Shown here in pieces: positions 40,993 to 49,830 of a stretch of DNA of 64,000 nucleotides. The DNA is from Bacillus sp. OK048 (GTDB lineage: Bacteria; Bacillota; Bacilli; Bacillales; Cytobacillaceae). A program made the translations under genes and the position numbers. Positions within the stretch are counted from its first letter, which is position 1. Each line of letters opens with the position of its first letter. The stretch covers positions 186,001-250,000 of the forward strand of contig NZ_FNHN01000007.1 in the NCBI RefSeq assembly GCF_900103525.1, written 5' to 3'. A model generated the notes under the pieces. It searched no databases. It was not told the origin of the DNA and was given only the letters and a program-made list of their open reading frames with translations.

Positions 40993-41017
40993 TTACCCAA
41001 AACTTTTTTACTCAAAC
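40993..41017 (-). promoter_or_regulatory. Candidate sigma-B promoter
   Basis: Minus strand: GTTTGA, 13 nt, GGGTAA; two mismatches to consensus. It lies 28 nt before the small helical protein gene. Confidence 0.6.
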
Positions 41018-41039
41018 AAGTAGAATTTTTAAAAAATAG

Positions 41040-41065
41040 GTTTTGTTTCTTTGGAGTGCGGATAT
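41040..41065 (+). promoter_or_regulatory. Candidate sigma-B promoter
   Basis: GTTTTG, 14 nt, GGATAT, upstream of the YflT-type gene at 41121; two mismatches. Confidence 0.55.
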
Positions 41066-41120
41066 ATACCTGGTACAAGCTGACATACAGCTGGAAAGTA
41101 AATCTTGAGGAGGAATAAAC

Positions 41121-41447
41121 ATGGAAAATGTAAAAATCGTAGAAAATGGAGTCGAAGCGAGAAAGGAAATTGATCAATTTTTCAGAGAGGGATACACGAA
41201 GGATGAAATTTATTTATTAGCGCATGACAACGACCGCGCGGAACATCTAACCGATGCAATGGATATTAACGAAGTCGGGATAGGAGAACAGGGGATTTTT
41301 GGAGCGGTTGCCAATGTTTTTCGTTCTAGAGGTGATGAACTGCGATCGAAATTAGAGTCGCTGGGGTTATCGGCAGCGGCGGCGGCGCATTGTGAGGAAG
41401 AAATGGATCACGGAAAAGTGATTGTCGTGGCAACGAAAACGGCCTAA
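41121..41447 (+). CDS. YflT-type general stress protein
   Basis: 108 residues. The N-terminal half (VEARKEIDQFFREGYTKDEIYLLAHD) is the YflT / DUF1948-like fold seen also in the protein at 25567-26019, and the C-terminal end (HGKVIVVATKT) matches it as well, but the hydrophobic Gly-rich middle is missing. GAGGAGGAA precedes the ATG. It marks the right end of the sigma-B island. The molecular function is unknown. Confidence 0.82.
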   Translation: MENVKIVENGVEARKEIDQFFREGYTKDEIYLLAHDNDRAEHLTDAMDINEVGIGEQGIFGAVANVFRSRGDELRSKLESLGLSAAAAAHCEEEMDHGKVIVVATKTA

Positions 41448-41469
41448 TAAAAAAATGAGGTGAAAATTC

Positions 41470-41647
41470 ATGAAAATATCGAAACAAAGTATCGAAAAAA
41501 AAAGGGATCCGTAAACGAGCTAGGCATAAACGGAGCGATGGCCACTCGCTGATCCATTATTTCAGGAATCCAATTGTTCATCAGGAGATACATGGAAACA
41601 GGGTCATTGTCCCACTACGTATTAATAGGGTCTGGGATGGTATCTAA
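41470..41647 (+). pseudogene. Small basic protein gene, frameshifted at an A9 run
   Basis: ATG 41470, with GAGGTG just upstream, encodes MKISKQSIEKK and hits a stop after 14 codons. If the run of nine A (41495-41503) had eight, the frame would continue through GIRKRARHKRSDGHSLI to TAA 41645-41647, giving 59 residues of well-formed basic sequence ending RINRVWDGI. Either a real mutation, polymerase slippage that restores the frame, or a sequencing error. I do not recognise the family. Confidence 0.55.
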
Positions 41648-41652
41648 ATTTA

Positions 41653-41704
41653 TTAACTGCCTAAACACTGATAAAGAGCAGAAAATCAGTGTTTAGGCAG
41701 TTAA
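41653..41704. other. 19-bp perfect hairpin
   Basis: TTAACTGCCTAAACACTGA (41653-41671) and TCAGTGTTTAGGCAGTTAA (41686-41704) are exact complements around a 14-nt loop, 5 nt after the frameshifted gene. No clear T-run follows on either strand, so it may end transcription only weakly. Confidence 0.85.
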
Positions 41705-41788
41705 TGCGTTAAAAATTAGCCATAATATAAACGAAACTTTTCAGACTTTCATCCGTCAGTATCATATGCGCCGATTTTACACACAGAA

Positions 41789-41858
41789 TTTATGCATCGG
41801 TTTTATGCATCAAATTTATGCATAAAGGCAGTTTTTTGTATAAATGGTGACAGGCACC
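41789..41858. repeat. TATGCAT triplet (13-nt steps) and GGTGACAGGCACC motif
   Basis: TATGCAT at 41791, 41804 and 41817, then ATAAATGGTGACAGGCACCG with the dispersed 13-mer at 41846-41858, 44 nt before ywzB. The same ATAAATGGTGACAGGCACCG stands at 57168-57186. Confidence 0.8.
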
Positions 41859-41901
41859 GATGTATGATAGAATGTTCTTGGGCCTCTAAGGGAGGGATAT
41901 T

Positions 41902-42150
41902 ATGGAAGGTTTTGGACAAATTGCGTTGTTGAGTATTTTTTCGCACCTGGTGTTTATTGCGCTTGCGTGGTGGGCGCTGCAGTCGATTCGTTTAGATAAG
42001 CTGCTGAAGCCGAGCCATGTTTTTCAGGCACGATTACTTTATATATTATTGGCGATTATTATGGGTTCATCGGTTAGTAATTTTTTCTTAGACTACCTTC
42101 AATGGTCAAGGCAGCTGCCTCTGATTTTACAATACATACACAACTGGTAA
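41902..42150 (+). CDS. ywzB: YwzB, DUF1146 membrane protein
   Basis: 82 residues, two membrane helices (about 7-26 and 46-64), with the DUF1146 pattern WWALQSIRLDKLLKP...QARLLYILLAIIMGSSVSNFFLDYLQWS. It lies before ywmB-murA-spoIID as in B. subtilis. AGGGAGGGAT precedes the ATG. Function unknown. Confidence 0.88.
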   Translation: MEGFGQIALLSIFSHLVFIALAWWALQSIRLDKLLKPSHVFQARLLYILLAIIMGSSVSNFFLDYLQWSRQLPLILQYIHNW

Positions 42151-42456
42151 AAATTTAGGTCTTCATACATGTATCTTTTTCCGTGAAAATTGAGTACAAT
42201 TCAATTTGTGTGTAAAAAGTGCAATCTGATTGAAAAAGCTCACAGCTTAGAAGATAGATAAAAATACGGTTAGAGAAAAGCAAAATGACTTCAAAAAAGA
42301 AAACGAATGTACAAACTGTAACCAATCAACCTGCAGAAATTAGGTAATTTTTAAAAAAATCTCGAAAATCCTAAAAAGCTTGTCAAAAAGTGACGACATT
42401 TCCCAAGTATGCTCTTGCTTTCCTTGGTAACAATGGTAGTAAGGGGGAGAGTAGAG
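42151..42456. other. Gene-free gap before ywmB
   Basis: AT-rich. It holds no feature I can support beyond the ribosome site AGGGGGAGAG of ywmB at its end. A 20-codon frame at 42285 has no good ribosome site. Confidence 0.5.
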
Positions 42457-43203
42457 ATGAAGAGAAAGTCAAAGGTGCTTTTTGGCATTAGTATGTTGAT
42501 GATGGTTGGTTTGATCGTGGTCTTTGGCAGCCGGTTGACGGCCGCGGGCGGTGATGATGCTTTAGTGAAGATCGCCGACGTTTTTCAAACAGAAGATATT
42601 TTGCTCGAAGAATGGTCGTTTTATGCAAGGGAGCATTTGGTTGACCTGAAAACAGAGAAAGAAGTGCAGGAATATGTGAAGGAGCTCGAAGCACAGTTCC
42701 CTGATTGGGATTGGTCGACAAGTGAGACCAGCGACAATTGGGAAATAACAGCCATCTCTCCGACTTCTAAACACCACACAGAAATGCTTCAAATTATGGC
42801 AACCCACACAAAACAACCTGTTAATGCGTATATAGTATATAGGGTCACTGGAGACGAGTGGAACAAGGAGATGGAGTCCTTTTTCACAAACGCTCACTTT
42901 AAAAATAGGCTTTCCGACATATTTCGGGGAAATCCAACAATTTTCTCTAGTATGAAGGGCAGCATCAGTGATAAGATTGATATGGCTTTACCAAATGTTG
43001 CAAATGATTTATTGAAAAGTTTTGATGGAAAAAAGATCGAGGCGTTAGAAGAGGAAATGTTCATGTCTGTATCGGCGAATTCGCCAATGTTTTCAGACTC
43101 CATAGCGCGGGACATGAATTTACAAATTGGGATACGCTCCGAGGGATTGGGCGCAAGGACTACCATCGTAGTTGGCACACCAATCATTACGATTGAATAT
43201 TAA
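42457..43203 (+). CDS. ywmB: YwmB family protein
   Basis: 248 residues from ATG 42457 ([10 protein letters not shown]), 5 nt after GGGGGAGAG; the frame is open further upstream without support. An N-terminal signal or anchor segment (about 6-25) is followed by the YwmB/TATA-box-binding-like domain. It is probably exported. Found before murA in Bacillus, as here. Function unknown. Confidence 0.85.
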   Translation: MKRKSKVLFGISMLMMVGLIVVFGSRLTAAGGDDALVKIADVFQTEDILLEEWSFYAREHLVDLKTEKEVQEYVKELEAQFPDWDWSTSETSDNWEITAISPTSKHHTEMLQIMATHTKQPVNAYIVYRVTGDEWNKEMESFFTNAHFKNRLSDIFRGNPTIFSSMKGSISDKIDMALPNVANDLLKSFDGKKIEALEEEMFMSVSANSPMFSDSIARDMNLQIGIRSEGLGARTTIVVGTPIITIEY

Positions 43204-43235
43204 TATAGAGAAAATGGACGCGGAGGGGAATACTC

Positions 43236-44546
43236 TTGGAAAAGATCATCGTCCGCGGCGGACAAAGGCTATACGGATCGGTTAAAGTAGAAGGCGCAAA
43301 AAACGCGGTCCTGCCTGTACTCGCTGCCACATTATTAGCAAGTGACGGAAAAAGTGTAATACGTGATGTACCTACACTCTCCGATGTATACACAATTAAT
43401 GAAGTATTGCGCAACTTGAATGCGGAGGTTGCCTTTGACAATAATACAGTTGTCGTTGATGCATCTAGAGTGTTGAAAGATGAGGCACCATTTGAATATG
43501 TGCGTAAGATGCGTGCGTCTGTCCTCGTGATGGGTTCACTGCTAGCACGCAATGGTCGTGCACGTGTGGCTCTGCCAGGCGGTTGTGCGATTGGTTCTCG
43601 ACCGATTGACCAGCATCTTAAAGGGTTCGAAGCGATGGGTGCAAAGGTAAAAGTAGGAAATGGCTTTATTGAAGCGGAAGTTGATGGCCGCTTAAAAGGT
43701 GCCAAGATTTACTTGGATTTCCCAAGTGTTGGCGCCACCGAAAATATCATGATGGCGGCGACGCTTGCACAGGGTACAACCATCATTGAAAACGTAGCAA
43801 AGGAACCGGAAATCGTTGACCTTGCTAACTTCTTGAACAAAATGGGCGGAAATGTCCGAGGCGCAGGCACGGGCACTCTTCGTATTGAAGGTGTCGATGT
43901 ATTGTTTGGCGCTGAGCATCATATTATTCCTGACCGAATCGAAGCGGGAACCTTTATGGTTGCTGGTGCGATTACCGGCGGAAATGTACTTGTACAAGGT
44001 GCAGTTCCTGAACACCTTTCTTCCTTAATTGCAAAAATGGAAGAAATGGGCGTTACGGTTATTGAGGAACATGATGGCGTTCGTGTCATCGGTCCTGAAA
44101 AGCTTAAAGCAGTTGATATTAAAACGATGCCTCATCCTGGTTTTCCAACTGATATGCAGTCGCAAATGATGGCACTGCTCCTTCGCGCAGAAGGCACTTC
44201 CATGATTACGGAGACGGTTTTCGAAAATCGTTTCATGCATGTCGAAGAATTCCGCCGGATGAACGCCGAAATTAAAATTGAAGGCCGTTCTGTCATTTTA
44301 AATGGACCTTCAAACTTACAAGGCGCTGAAGTGTCTGCCACAGATCTTCGTGCTGCTGCCGCTCTTATTTTAACAGGGTTGGTTTCTGATGGACATACCC
44401 GCGTAACCGAGTTAAAACATTTAGACCGTGGTTATGTGAACTTCCATGGTAAATTAGCAGGGTTGGGCGCGGATATTGAACGTATTTCTGAAGCGGAAGA
44501 AGCTTTTGCGGAAGTGGAATCGTTCATTACTGATTTAAACGCATAA
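43236..44546 (+). CDS. murA: UDP-N-acetylglucosamine 1-carboxyvinyltransferase MurA
   Basis: 436 residues, TTG start 8 nt after GGAGGGG. It has [17 protein letters not shown] with the substrate Lys-Asn pair and the catalytic Cys117 in [13 protein letters not shown], the fosfomycin target. It adds enolpyruvate to UDP-GlcNAc, the first step of peptidoglycan synthesis in the cytosol. By neighbours (ywmB, spoIID) it is the murAA-type copy. A terminator follows. Confidence 0.96.
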   Translation: MEKIIVRGGQRLYGSVKVEGAKNAVLPVLAATLLASDGKSVIRDVPTLSDVYTINEVLRNLNAEVAFDNNTVVVDASRVLKDEAPFEYVRKMRASVLVMGSLLARNGRARVALPGGCAIGSRPIDQHLKGFEAMGAKVKVGNGFIEAEVDGRLKGAKIYLDFPSVGATENIMMAATLAQGTTIIENVAKEPEIVDLANFLNKMGGNVRGAGTGTLRIEGVDVLFGAEHHIIPDRIEAGTFMVAGAITGGNVLVQGAVPEHLSSLIAKMEEMGVTVIEEHDGVRVIGPEKLKAVDIKTMPHPGFPTDMQSQMMALLLRAEGTSMITETVFENRFMHVEEFRRMNAEIKIEGRSVILNGPSNLQGAEVSATDLRAAAALILTGLVSDGHTRVTELKHLDRGYVNFHGKLAGLGADIERISEAEEAFAEVESFITDLNA

Positions 44547-44556
44547 TGGTTCGAGG

Positions 44557-44583
44557 CCGAAGAGGATGACTCTTCGGTTTTTT
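44557..44583 (+). terminator. Terminator of murA
   Basis: CCGAAGAG-GATGA-CTCTTCGG, then TTTTTT. Confidence 0.95.
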
Positions 44584-44621
44584 CGTGCTGTTTTTTTGAA
44601 TATTCAGTTATGCTTTTTTAG

Positions 44622-44650
44622 TCATAAATGCTTGTCCGCCTCCATATGAT
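44622..44650 (+). promoter_or_regulatory. Candidate sigma-E promoter of spoIID
   Basis: TCATAAA (-35 like) and CATATGAT (-10, matches CATANNNT), 14 nt apart. spoIID is sigma-E controlled in B. subtilis. Confidence 0.65.
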
Positions 44651-44705
44651 GGAATGAGAAGCGCCCGCAGAAGGGTGCACAAATTTCATAATTGGAGGCT
44701 CCTAC

Positions 44706-45740
44706 ATGAAAAAATTCAAACCACTCATCCTACTAGCGACTTTCTTATTTGCCCTCACTCTACTCATTCCCGCAATCTTAGTGTTACCGTTCGGGGATGG
44801 GAAGGTTAGCGGCAAATTAGGTGAAGAATTATCCCACAAGGCTCCAAATACCGAAGGCGGTGGTAACTCAACAGCTGATGCCGCCGTTGAGGTTGCAGTT
44901 TACCGCTCCACAATTGGACAAATCGATAATATTCCACTTGAAGACTATCTTGTTGGGGTCGTAGCAGCTGAAATGCCTGTCGAATTCAAGGAGGAAGCCT
45001 TGAAGGCACAAGCCCTGACAGCGAGAACTTATATTGTAAAAAAAATGCTTAGCAAAGACAAAATTGGCGTTCCCGAAGGTGCACAGGTAACGGACACGCA
45101 GATCCATCAGGTGTATTTGAGCAAGGAGCAAATGAGAAAGAACTGGGAAATGGAGTTTGAATCGAACTACGCGAAGATTCTTGCTGCGGTTAGGGCCACG
45201 AGCGGTCAGATTTTGACGTATGACGGCCAGGCGATCGATGCCTCGTTCTTCTCAACCTCTAATGGCTACACCGAAAACTCCGAGGACTACTGGCCCAATG
45301 AAATGCCGTACCTGCGCAGTGTATCAAGTCCATGGGATAAAAATTCTCCGAAATTTAATTCTGTGAAGGAAGTTACCGTTAAGCAATTTGAATCGGCTCT
45401 TGGGGTAAAGGTTGGTGCGAGCGGGACGATTGGAAAAATTGTCGAGCGCACCGCTGGGAAGCGGGTCGCGAAGGTCGACTTTAATGGGAAGGTTCTGAGC
45501 GGTAAGGATATTCGTGATAAATTGGATCTGCGATCTTCTGATTTTGATTGGCAGCGTAAAGGGGATAGCATTGTCATCACCACCCGCGGCTACGGACACG
45601 GTGTAGGGATGAGCCAATACGGCGCAAACGGCATGGCGGCTGAAGGGAAGGACTATCAAGAAATCGTGAAGCACTACTACCAAGGTGTGGAAGTCACATC
45701 AGCGGACAGCATGCTGGCGACGATTACGGCGCAGAAATAG
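44706..45740 (+). CDS. spoIID: Stage II sporulation protein D
   Basis: 344 residues (B. subtilis form is of the same length). N-terminal membrane anchor (about 8-28), then the SpoIID domain: EDYLVGVVAAEMPVEFKEEA holds the catalytic Glu of this lytic transglycosylase, and ITTRGYGHGVGMSQYGANGM is the C-terminal signature. It cuts glycan strands during engulfment of the forespore, acting in the mother cell with SpoIIM/P. The first repeat unit of a tandem array, containing its likely terminator, begins directly after the stop. Confidence 0.96.
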   Translation: MKKFKPLILLATFLFALTLLIPAILVLPFGDGKVSGKLGEELSHKAPNTEGGGNSTADAAVEVAVYRSTIGQIDNIPLEDYLVGVVAAEMPVEFKEEALKAQALTARTYIVKKMLSKDKIGVPEGAQVTDTQIHQVYLSKEQMRKNWEMEFESNYAKILAAVRATSGQILTYDGQAIDASFFSTSNGYTENSEDYWPNEMPYLRSVSSPWDKNSPKFNSVKEVTVKQFESALGVKVGASGTIGKIVERTAGKRVAKVDFNGKVLSGKDIRDKLDLRSSDFDWQRKGDSIVITTRGYGHGVGMSQYGANGMAAEGKDYQEIVKHYYQGVEVTSADSMLATITAQK

Positions 45741-45749
45741 GGAATGCTA

Positions 45750-47195
45750 GCTGCAGTTAGGGATCAAGCCACAATTCAACCGTAATATCCATATAGGAAA
45801 TAGTGATACCTAAGCCAGGGCGGACCCTGGCTTTTTCAGTGTTTAGTGTGGTGGTGGAATTGATTAGGCAGGTAAACAATGGTATTGGCAGGTGAAACGG
45901 AATTTTGGCAGATAGGAGCTCCGAATCGGCAGGTGGTGAGACATATTTGGCAGGTAAGAGTATTTTTATCTAAAAAAGGTAATTAAAAAAGCGACCTGGG
46001 GCCAAGAATCATATAAAAACCTAACCGCAATATCCATATATAGGAAATAATGATACCTAAGCCAGGGCGCGCCCTGGCTTTTTCAGCGTTTAGTGTGGTG
46101 GTGGAATTGATTAGGCAGGTAAACAAGAGGTATTGGCAGGTGAAACGGAATTTTGGCAGATAGGAGCTCCGAATCGGCAGGTGGTGAGACCTATTTGGCA
46201 GGTAAGAGAATTTTTATCTAAAAAAGGTAATTAAAAAAGCGACCTGTGGTCAAGGATCATACAAAAACCGAACCGCAATATCCATATATAGGAAAAAGTG
46301 ATACCTAAGCCAGGCCGCGCCCTGGCATTTTCAGTGTTCAGTGTGGTGGGGGAATTGATTAGGCAGGTAAACAAAGGGGATTGGCAGGTGAAACGGAATT
46401 TTGGCAGGTAAGAGCACAAAATCGGCAGGTGGAGGAACCTATTTGGCAGGTAAGCGAATTTTTATATAAAAAAAGTAATTAAAAAAGCGACCTGGGGCCA
46501 AGGATCATACAAAAACTTAACCGTAATATCCATATATCGGAAATAATGATACCTAAGCCAGGCCGCCCCCCGGCTTTTTCAGCGTTCAGTGTGGTGGTGG
46601 AATTGATTAGGCAGGTAAACAAAGGGGATTGGCAGGTGAAACGGAATTTCGGCAGGTAAGAGCACAAAATCGGCAGGTGGAGGAACCTGTTTGGCAGGTA
46701 AGCGAATTTTTATCTAAAAAAAGTAATTAAAAAGCGACCTGGGGCCAAGGATCATACAAAAACCTAGGCATAATATCCATATATAGGAAATGATGATACC
46801 TAAGCCAGGGCGCACCCTGGCTTTTTCAGCGTTAAATGTGGTGGTGGAATTGATTAGGCAGGTAAACAAAGGGGATTGGCAGGTGAAACGGAATTTCGGC
46901 AGGTAAGAGCACAAAATCGGCAGGTGGAGGAACCTATTTGGCAGGTAAGCGAATTTTTATCTAAAAAAGGTAATTAAAAAAGCGAGCTGCGGTTAGGGAT
47001 CATGCAATATTCCAACCGCGATATCCATATATAGGAAATAATGATGCCTAAGCCAGGGCACGCCTTGGCATTTTCAGCGTTGAGTGTGGTGGGGGAATTG
47101 ATTAGGCAGGTAAACAAAGGGGATTGGCAGGTGAAATGAGATTTTGGCAGGTAAGAGCTCCGAAATGGCAGGTGGGGAGACCTATTTGGCAGGTA
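45750..47195 (+). repeat. Six-copy tandem array (247/248-bp unit) with GGCAGGT quintets and spoIID terminator copies
   Basis: The hairpin AGCCAGGG...CCCTGGCTTTTT recurs at 45813, 46060, 46308, 46556, 46803 and 47051 (steps 247, 248, 248, 247, 248). Each unit also has CAATATCCATATATAGGAAA, GATACCTAAGCC and a quintet of GGCAGGT motifs 20-21 nt apart. The quintet matches that of the 11.9-13.8 kb array, but the rest of the unit is unrelated. The first hairpin serves as terminator of spoIID. Open frames inside are by-products. Confidence 0.93.
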
Positions 47196-47290
47196 ATAGA
47201 ATTAGGACAAAACAACTTAATTCTGTCACAATTTTTCAGCAGGAGTTTTATGTAATAGAACAGAAATAGATGAAAAAAAGGAGAGGACTG

Positions 47291-48268
47291 ATGCAATTGA
47301 TAGCCAAGCCCTGCGTGCTGCCACTGAGTATGATGAAGTATCAAGCTTTGATTAGGAGGGTCATAGAAGATTTATTAGTACAATCTGATATTGTGACGGA
47401 TTTTAATAATCGGATGACAGGGTTTCGTGGAGAGGAATCGGTTATGAGCTTTCATTTAGAACCAATCTCTAACCTTAATTATCGAATTTACCATGATCTC
47501 CGTTTCCTTCACGGAAACTATTACTTCCAAATCGACATCTTAATCCTTTGTGCATATTTTGCCCTCGTGCTGGAAGTGAAAAATTGGGCAAAAGATTGGC
47601 ATTTCGATAAGGTTCTACAGCAGGCGATGATTGAAAAGGATGGAAAATTAGAAAGGGTGAATAACCCTATTTTTCAGGCTAGGTTACAGGCGTTTAAACT
47701 GCGGGAATGGTTAAAGAGGCATAACTTTACTGGGTTACCGATCCAATATCTATTTGTTAATAGTAATGAAAACACCAATATTATTATTGGAGATGACAAT
47801 AAATACAAATGGAATGTTTGCAATAGTGAATATCTCCTTGAGAGGATTGACCAAATAGCAAATGATTTTAAAATTGAATTTTATGATGAAAAAGAACTAC
47901 GAAAAATCGATAAGCTCCTTTTAACCAATCACACTCCTGAAGATCCAGACTTACTCCAGAAGTACAATCTAACTCGAAAAGAGATTAAATCAGGTGTTCA
48001 TTGCACCATTTGCAACTTTTTGCCGTTGCACTATAATGCTGGAACATGGAAATGCCCAAAATGTAAAACTGAATCCAAAACTGCGTTCATAGATACACTC
48101 AACGATTATTTTTATACTATTAGCCCCACCATTACCAACGCGGAGGCACGAAGTTTTCTTCAAATTCCCTCTCCAAAAATAACCCACCATTTATTAAATT
48201 CAGCAGATCTTGCAAGTACAGGGAAATTCAAGTTCAAAATATATCACCAACCAACAAAGCAAAAATAA
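47291..48268 (+). CDS. NERD-domain protein with a zinc-ribbon
   Basis: 325 residues from ATG 47291, 6 nt after AAGGAGAGG. The NERD (nuclease-related) domain covers about residues 45-160, with GFRGEESV, FQIDILIL and ALVLEVKNW, which match the conserved Glu/Asp/Lys positions of this PD-(D/E)XK-like fold. A zinc-ribbon follows (CTIC...CPKC, about residues 240-262), then a helical end. It may process nucleic acid; target unknown. It lies after the repeat array, outside the conserved spo gene order, so probably accessory. Confidence 0.78.
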   Translation: MQLIAKPCVLPLSMMKYQALIRRVIEDLLVQSDIVTDFNNRMTGFRGEESVMSFHLEPISNLNYRIYHDLRFLHGNYYFQIDILILCAYFALVLEVKNWAKDWHFDKVLQQAMIEKDGKLERVNNPIFQARLQAFKLREWLKRHNFTGLPIQYLFVNSNENTNIIIGDDNKYKWNVCNSEYLLERIDQIANDFKIEFYDEKELRKIDKLLLTNHTPEDPDLLQKYNLTRKEIKSGVHCTICNFLPLHYNAGTWKCPKCKTESKTAFIDTLNDYFYTISPTITNAEARSFLQIPSPKITHHLLNSADLASTGKFKFKIYHQPTKQK

Positions 48269-48290
48269 ACCACCGCGAAACCCGCAGTGG

Positions 48291-48716
48291 CTACAATTTC
48301 TTCACAAACCCAAGTACCTTCCCTAACTTCGCAAATCGACCTTTAAACAGCGCGCCCCGAATAAAATAAAAACATACTAGTATTCCGGTAACGTCTTTTA
48401 CCAAGTCAAACCAGGATGCTGACCGGTAGGCGTAGAAGGATTGGTGGATTTCATCGGTAAGCCCGTAAAGACCGGCGATAACGGCACAGATGACGTTTAG
48501 TGACGCTGTGAACGGCCGTTGGCGGGTTAGGAAGGCTGAAACTAGCAATACATACAAAATCGCGAACTCTATTAAATGCAGGGATTCCTTAATCGTGCGG
48601 TCAAGTCCTGAATTGGGGAGTTCGACAAAGTGATTCGATGGCAGGCTCGACATAATCCAAATGGCGCTCATATAGAAGAAAGGCAGGATTCGCAAGGTCC
48701 ATTTTAAGATATTCAT
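48291..48716 (-). CDS. VanZ-family membrane protein
   Basis: 141 residues from ATG 48716, behind TTGGAGGAAA; the longer frame upstream overlaps the spoIIQ promoter and is rejected. About four helices, with HLIEFAILYVLL and TDEIHQSF, the VanZ-like signature. VanZ gives low-level teicoplanin resistance in enterococci, but the many chromosomal homologues in Bacillus have no known role. It is convergent with the NERD gene. Confidence 0.85.
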   Translation of the reverse strand: MNILKWTLRILPFFYMSAIWIMSSLPSNHFVELPNSGLDRTIKESLHLIEFAILYVLLVSAFLTRQRPFTASLNVICAVIAGLYGLTDEIHQSFYAYRSASWFDLVKDVTGILVCFYFIRGALFKGRFAKLGKVLGFVKKL

Positions 48717-48848
48717 AAAAAATTTCCTCCAATAGTAAAAATGAATGCATAAAAACTTCAGTACTTTCAAAAAATAAGTAGAAAATTTTTTTTTGCTAGT
48801 GTATATAATTCTACTTATCTGTTCAGAATGATTGCTGAGGTGATGAAA

Positions 48849-49745
48849 ATGAGAGAGGAAGAAAACAAACGATCTTCTCAAGGTTCCAGCGTTAAACGCT
48901 TTTTCAAGAAGCGTTGGGTATTTCCAGCCATTTATATTGCAAGTGCAGCAATCATTCTGACAGCCGTACTTTGGTTCCAAGGCAGCGATAATGCAACAGA
49001 CAAGTTTGATTACAAGCCTTCAGACCTAACTGGTAAAAACAACGATAAACCAGCACTTGAAGTGAACTCGGCTTTAGAAAACTTGAAAATGCCTGTGAAG
49101 AATCCACTGGAAACGACAGTCAAAATGGAATTCTATGATTTCAACGCAAGTGATGAAAAACAAGAAGCAGCATTAGTCTATTACAACAATCAGTATGTTC
49201 CGCATACAGGTATTGACTTTACATCCAAAGATGGCGAAACATTTGATGTTGTAGCCGCCCTAAGTGGTGAGGTTACGAGAGTGCAAGAAGATGCTACCCT
49301 TGGAAATGTCATTGAAATCGAACACGATACAGGTATTGTAACACAATATCAATCCGTTAAAGATGTGAAGGTTGAGGTTGGCGATAAAGTAAAACAAGGA
49401 CAAGTTATTGCCATGGCTGGACAAAGCTTGTTTGATGAAGAGTCTGGAACGCATGTACATTTTGAAGTCCGCAAAGATGGTGTAGCTGTTAATCCGACTA
49501 CCTATTTCAATAAACCGGTAAGCGAATTACAGGAAGGCACTTCAGCGGGTGAAAAAGCAGAAGATACAAAAAGTCCAAAACAACAAATGATTGAGGACCC
49601 TGCGACTAAAGAGAAGAAAGCTCCATCAAAAGAAGAACGAACTCCATCTGATGATAAAAAACCATCTGATGATAAAAAACCATCAGACGATAAAAAACCA
49701 TCAGACGACGAATCTTCTGAGTCTAAAGAAAAAACAAACTCATAA
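48849..49745 (+). CDS. spoIIQ: Stage II sporulation protein Q (forespore)
   Basis: 298 residues from ATG 48849, after GAGGTGAT. One membrane helix (about 24-44), then a LytM/M23 domain (about 110-215). VPHTGIDF and GTHVHFEV give the His...Asp and H-x-H metal positions, all present here. The tail has PSDDKK repeats (about residues 265-285). SpoIIQ sits in the forespore membrane and joins SpoIIIAH across the gap. The gene is sigma-F controlled in B. subtilis; I cannot place that promoter with confidence. Confidence 0.92.
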   Translation: MREEENKRSSQGSSVKRFFKKRWVFPAIYIASAAIILTAVLWFQGSDNATDKFDYKPSDLTGKNNDKPALEVNSALENLKMPVKNPLETTVKMEFYDFNASDEKQEAALVYYNNQYVPHTGIDFTSKDGETFDVVAALSGEVTRVQEDATLGNVIEIEHDTGIVTQYQSVKDVKVEVGDKVKQGQVIAMAGQSLFDEESGTHVHFEVRKDGVAVNPTTYFNKPVSELQEGTSAGEKAEDTKSPKQQMIEDPATKEKKAPSKEERTPSDDKKPSDDKKPSDDKKPSDDESSESKEKTNS

Positions 49746-49756
49746 ATAGGAACATA

Positions 49757-49789
49757 GGGGAAAGGGGAATCAACCTTTCTCTTTTTTTT
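49757..49789 (+). terminator. Terminator of spoIIQ
   Basis: GGGAAAGG and CCTTTCTC (with G-T pairing) around 8 nt, then TTTTTTTT. Confidence 0.75.
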
Positions 49790-49830
49790 GCCTAAATATG
49801 TTAAAATAAAGAGAAAAGGGGGGGATTTTT

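Noticed and set aside
42285-42347. 20-codon frame MTSKKKTNVQ... before ywmB
   Set aside because: Poor ribosome site; too short to support.
46231-46914. Minus-strand 62-66-codon frames repeated at 247-bp steps
   Set aside because: By-products of the second array; the peptide repeats only mirror the 21-nt (7-codon) motif spacing.
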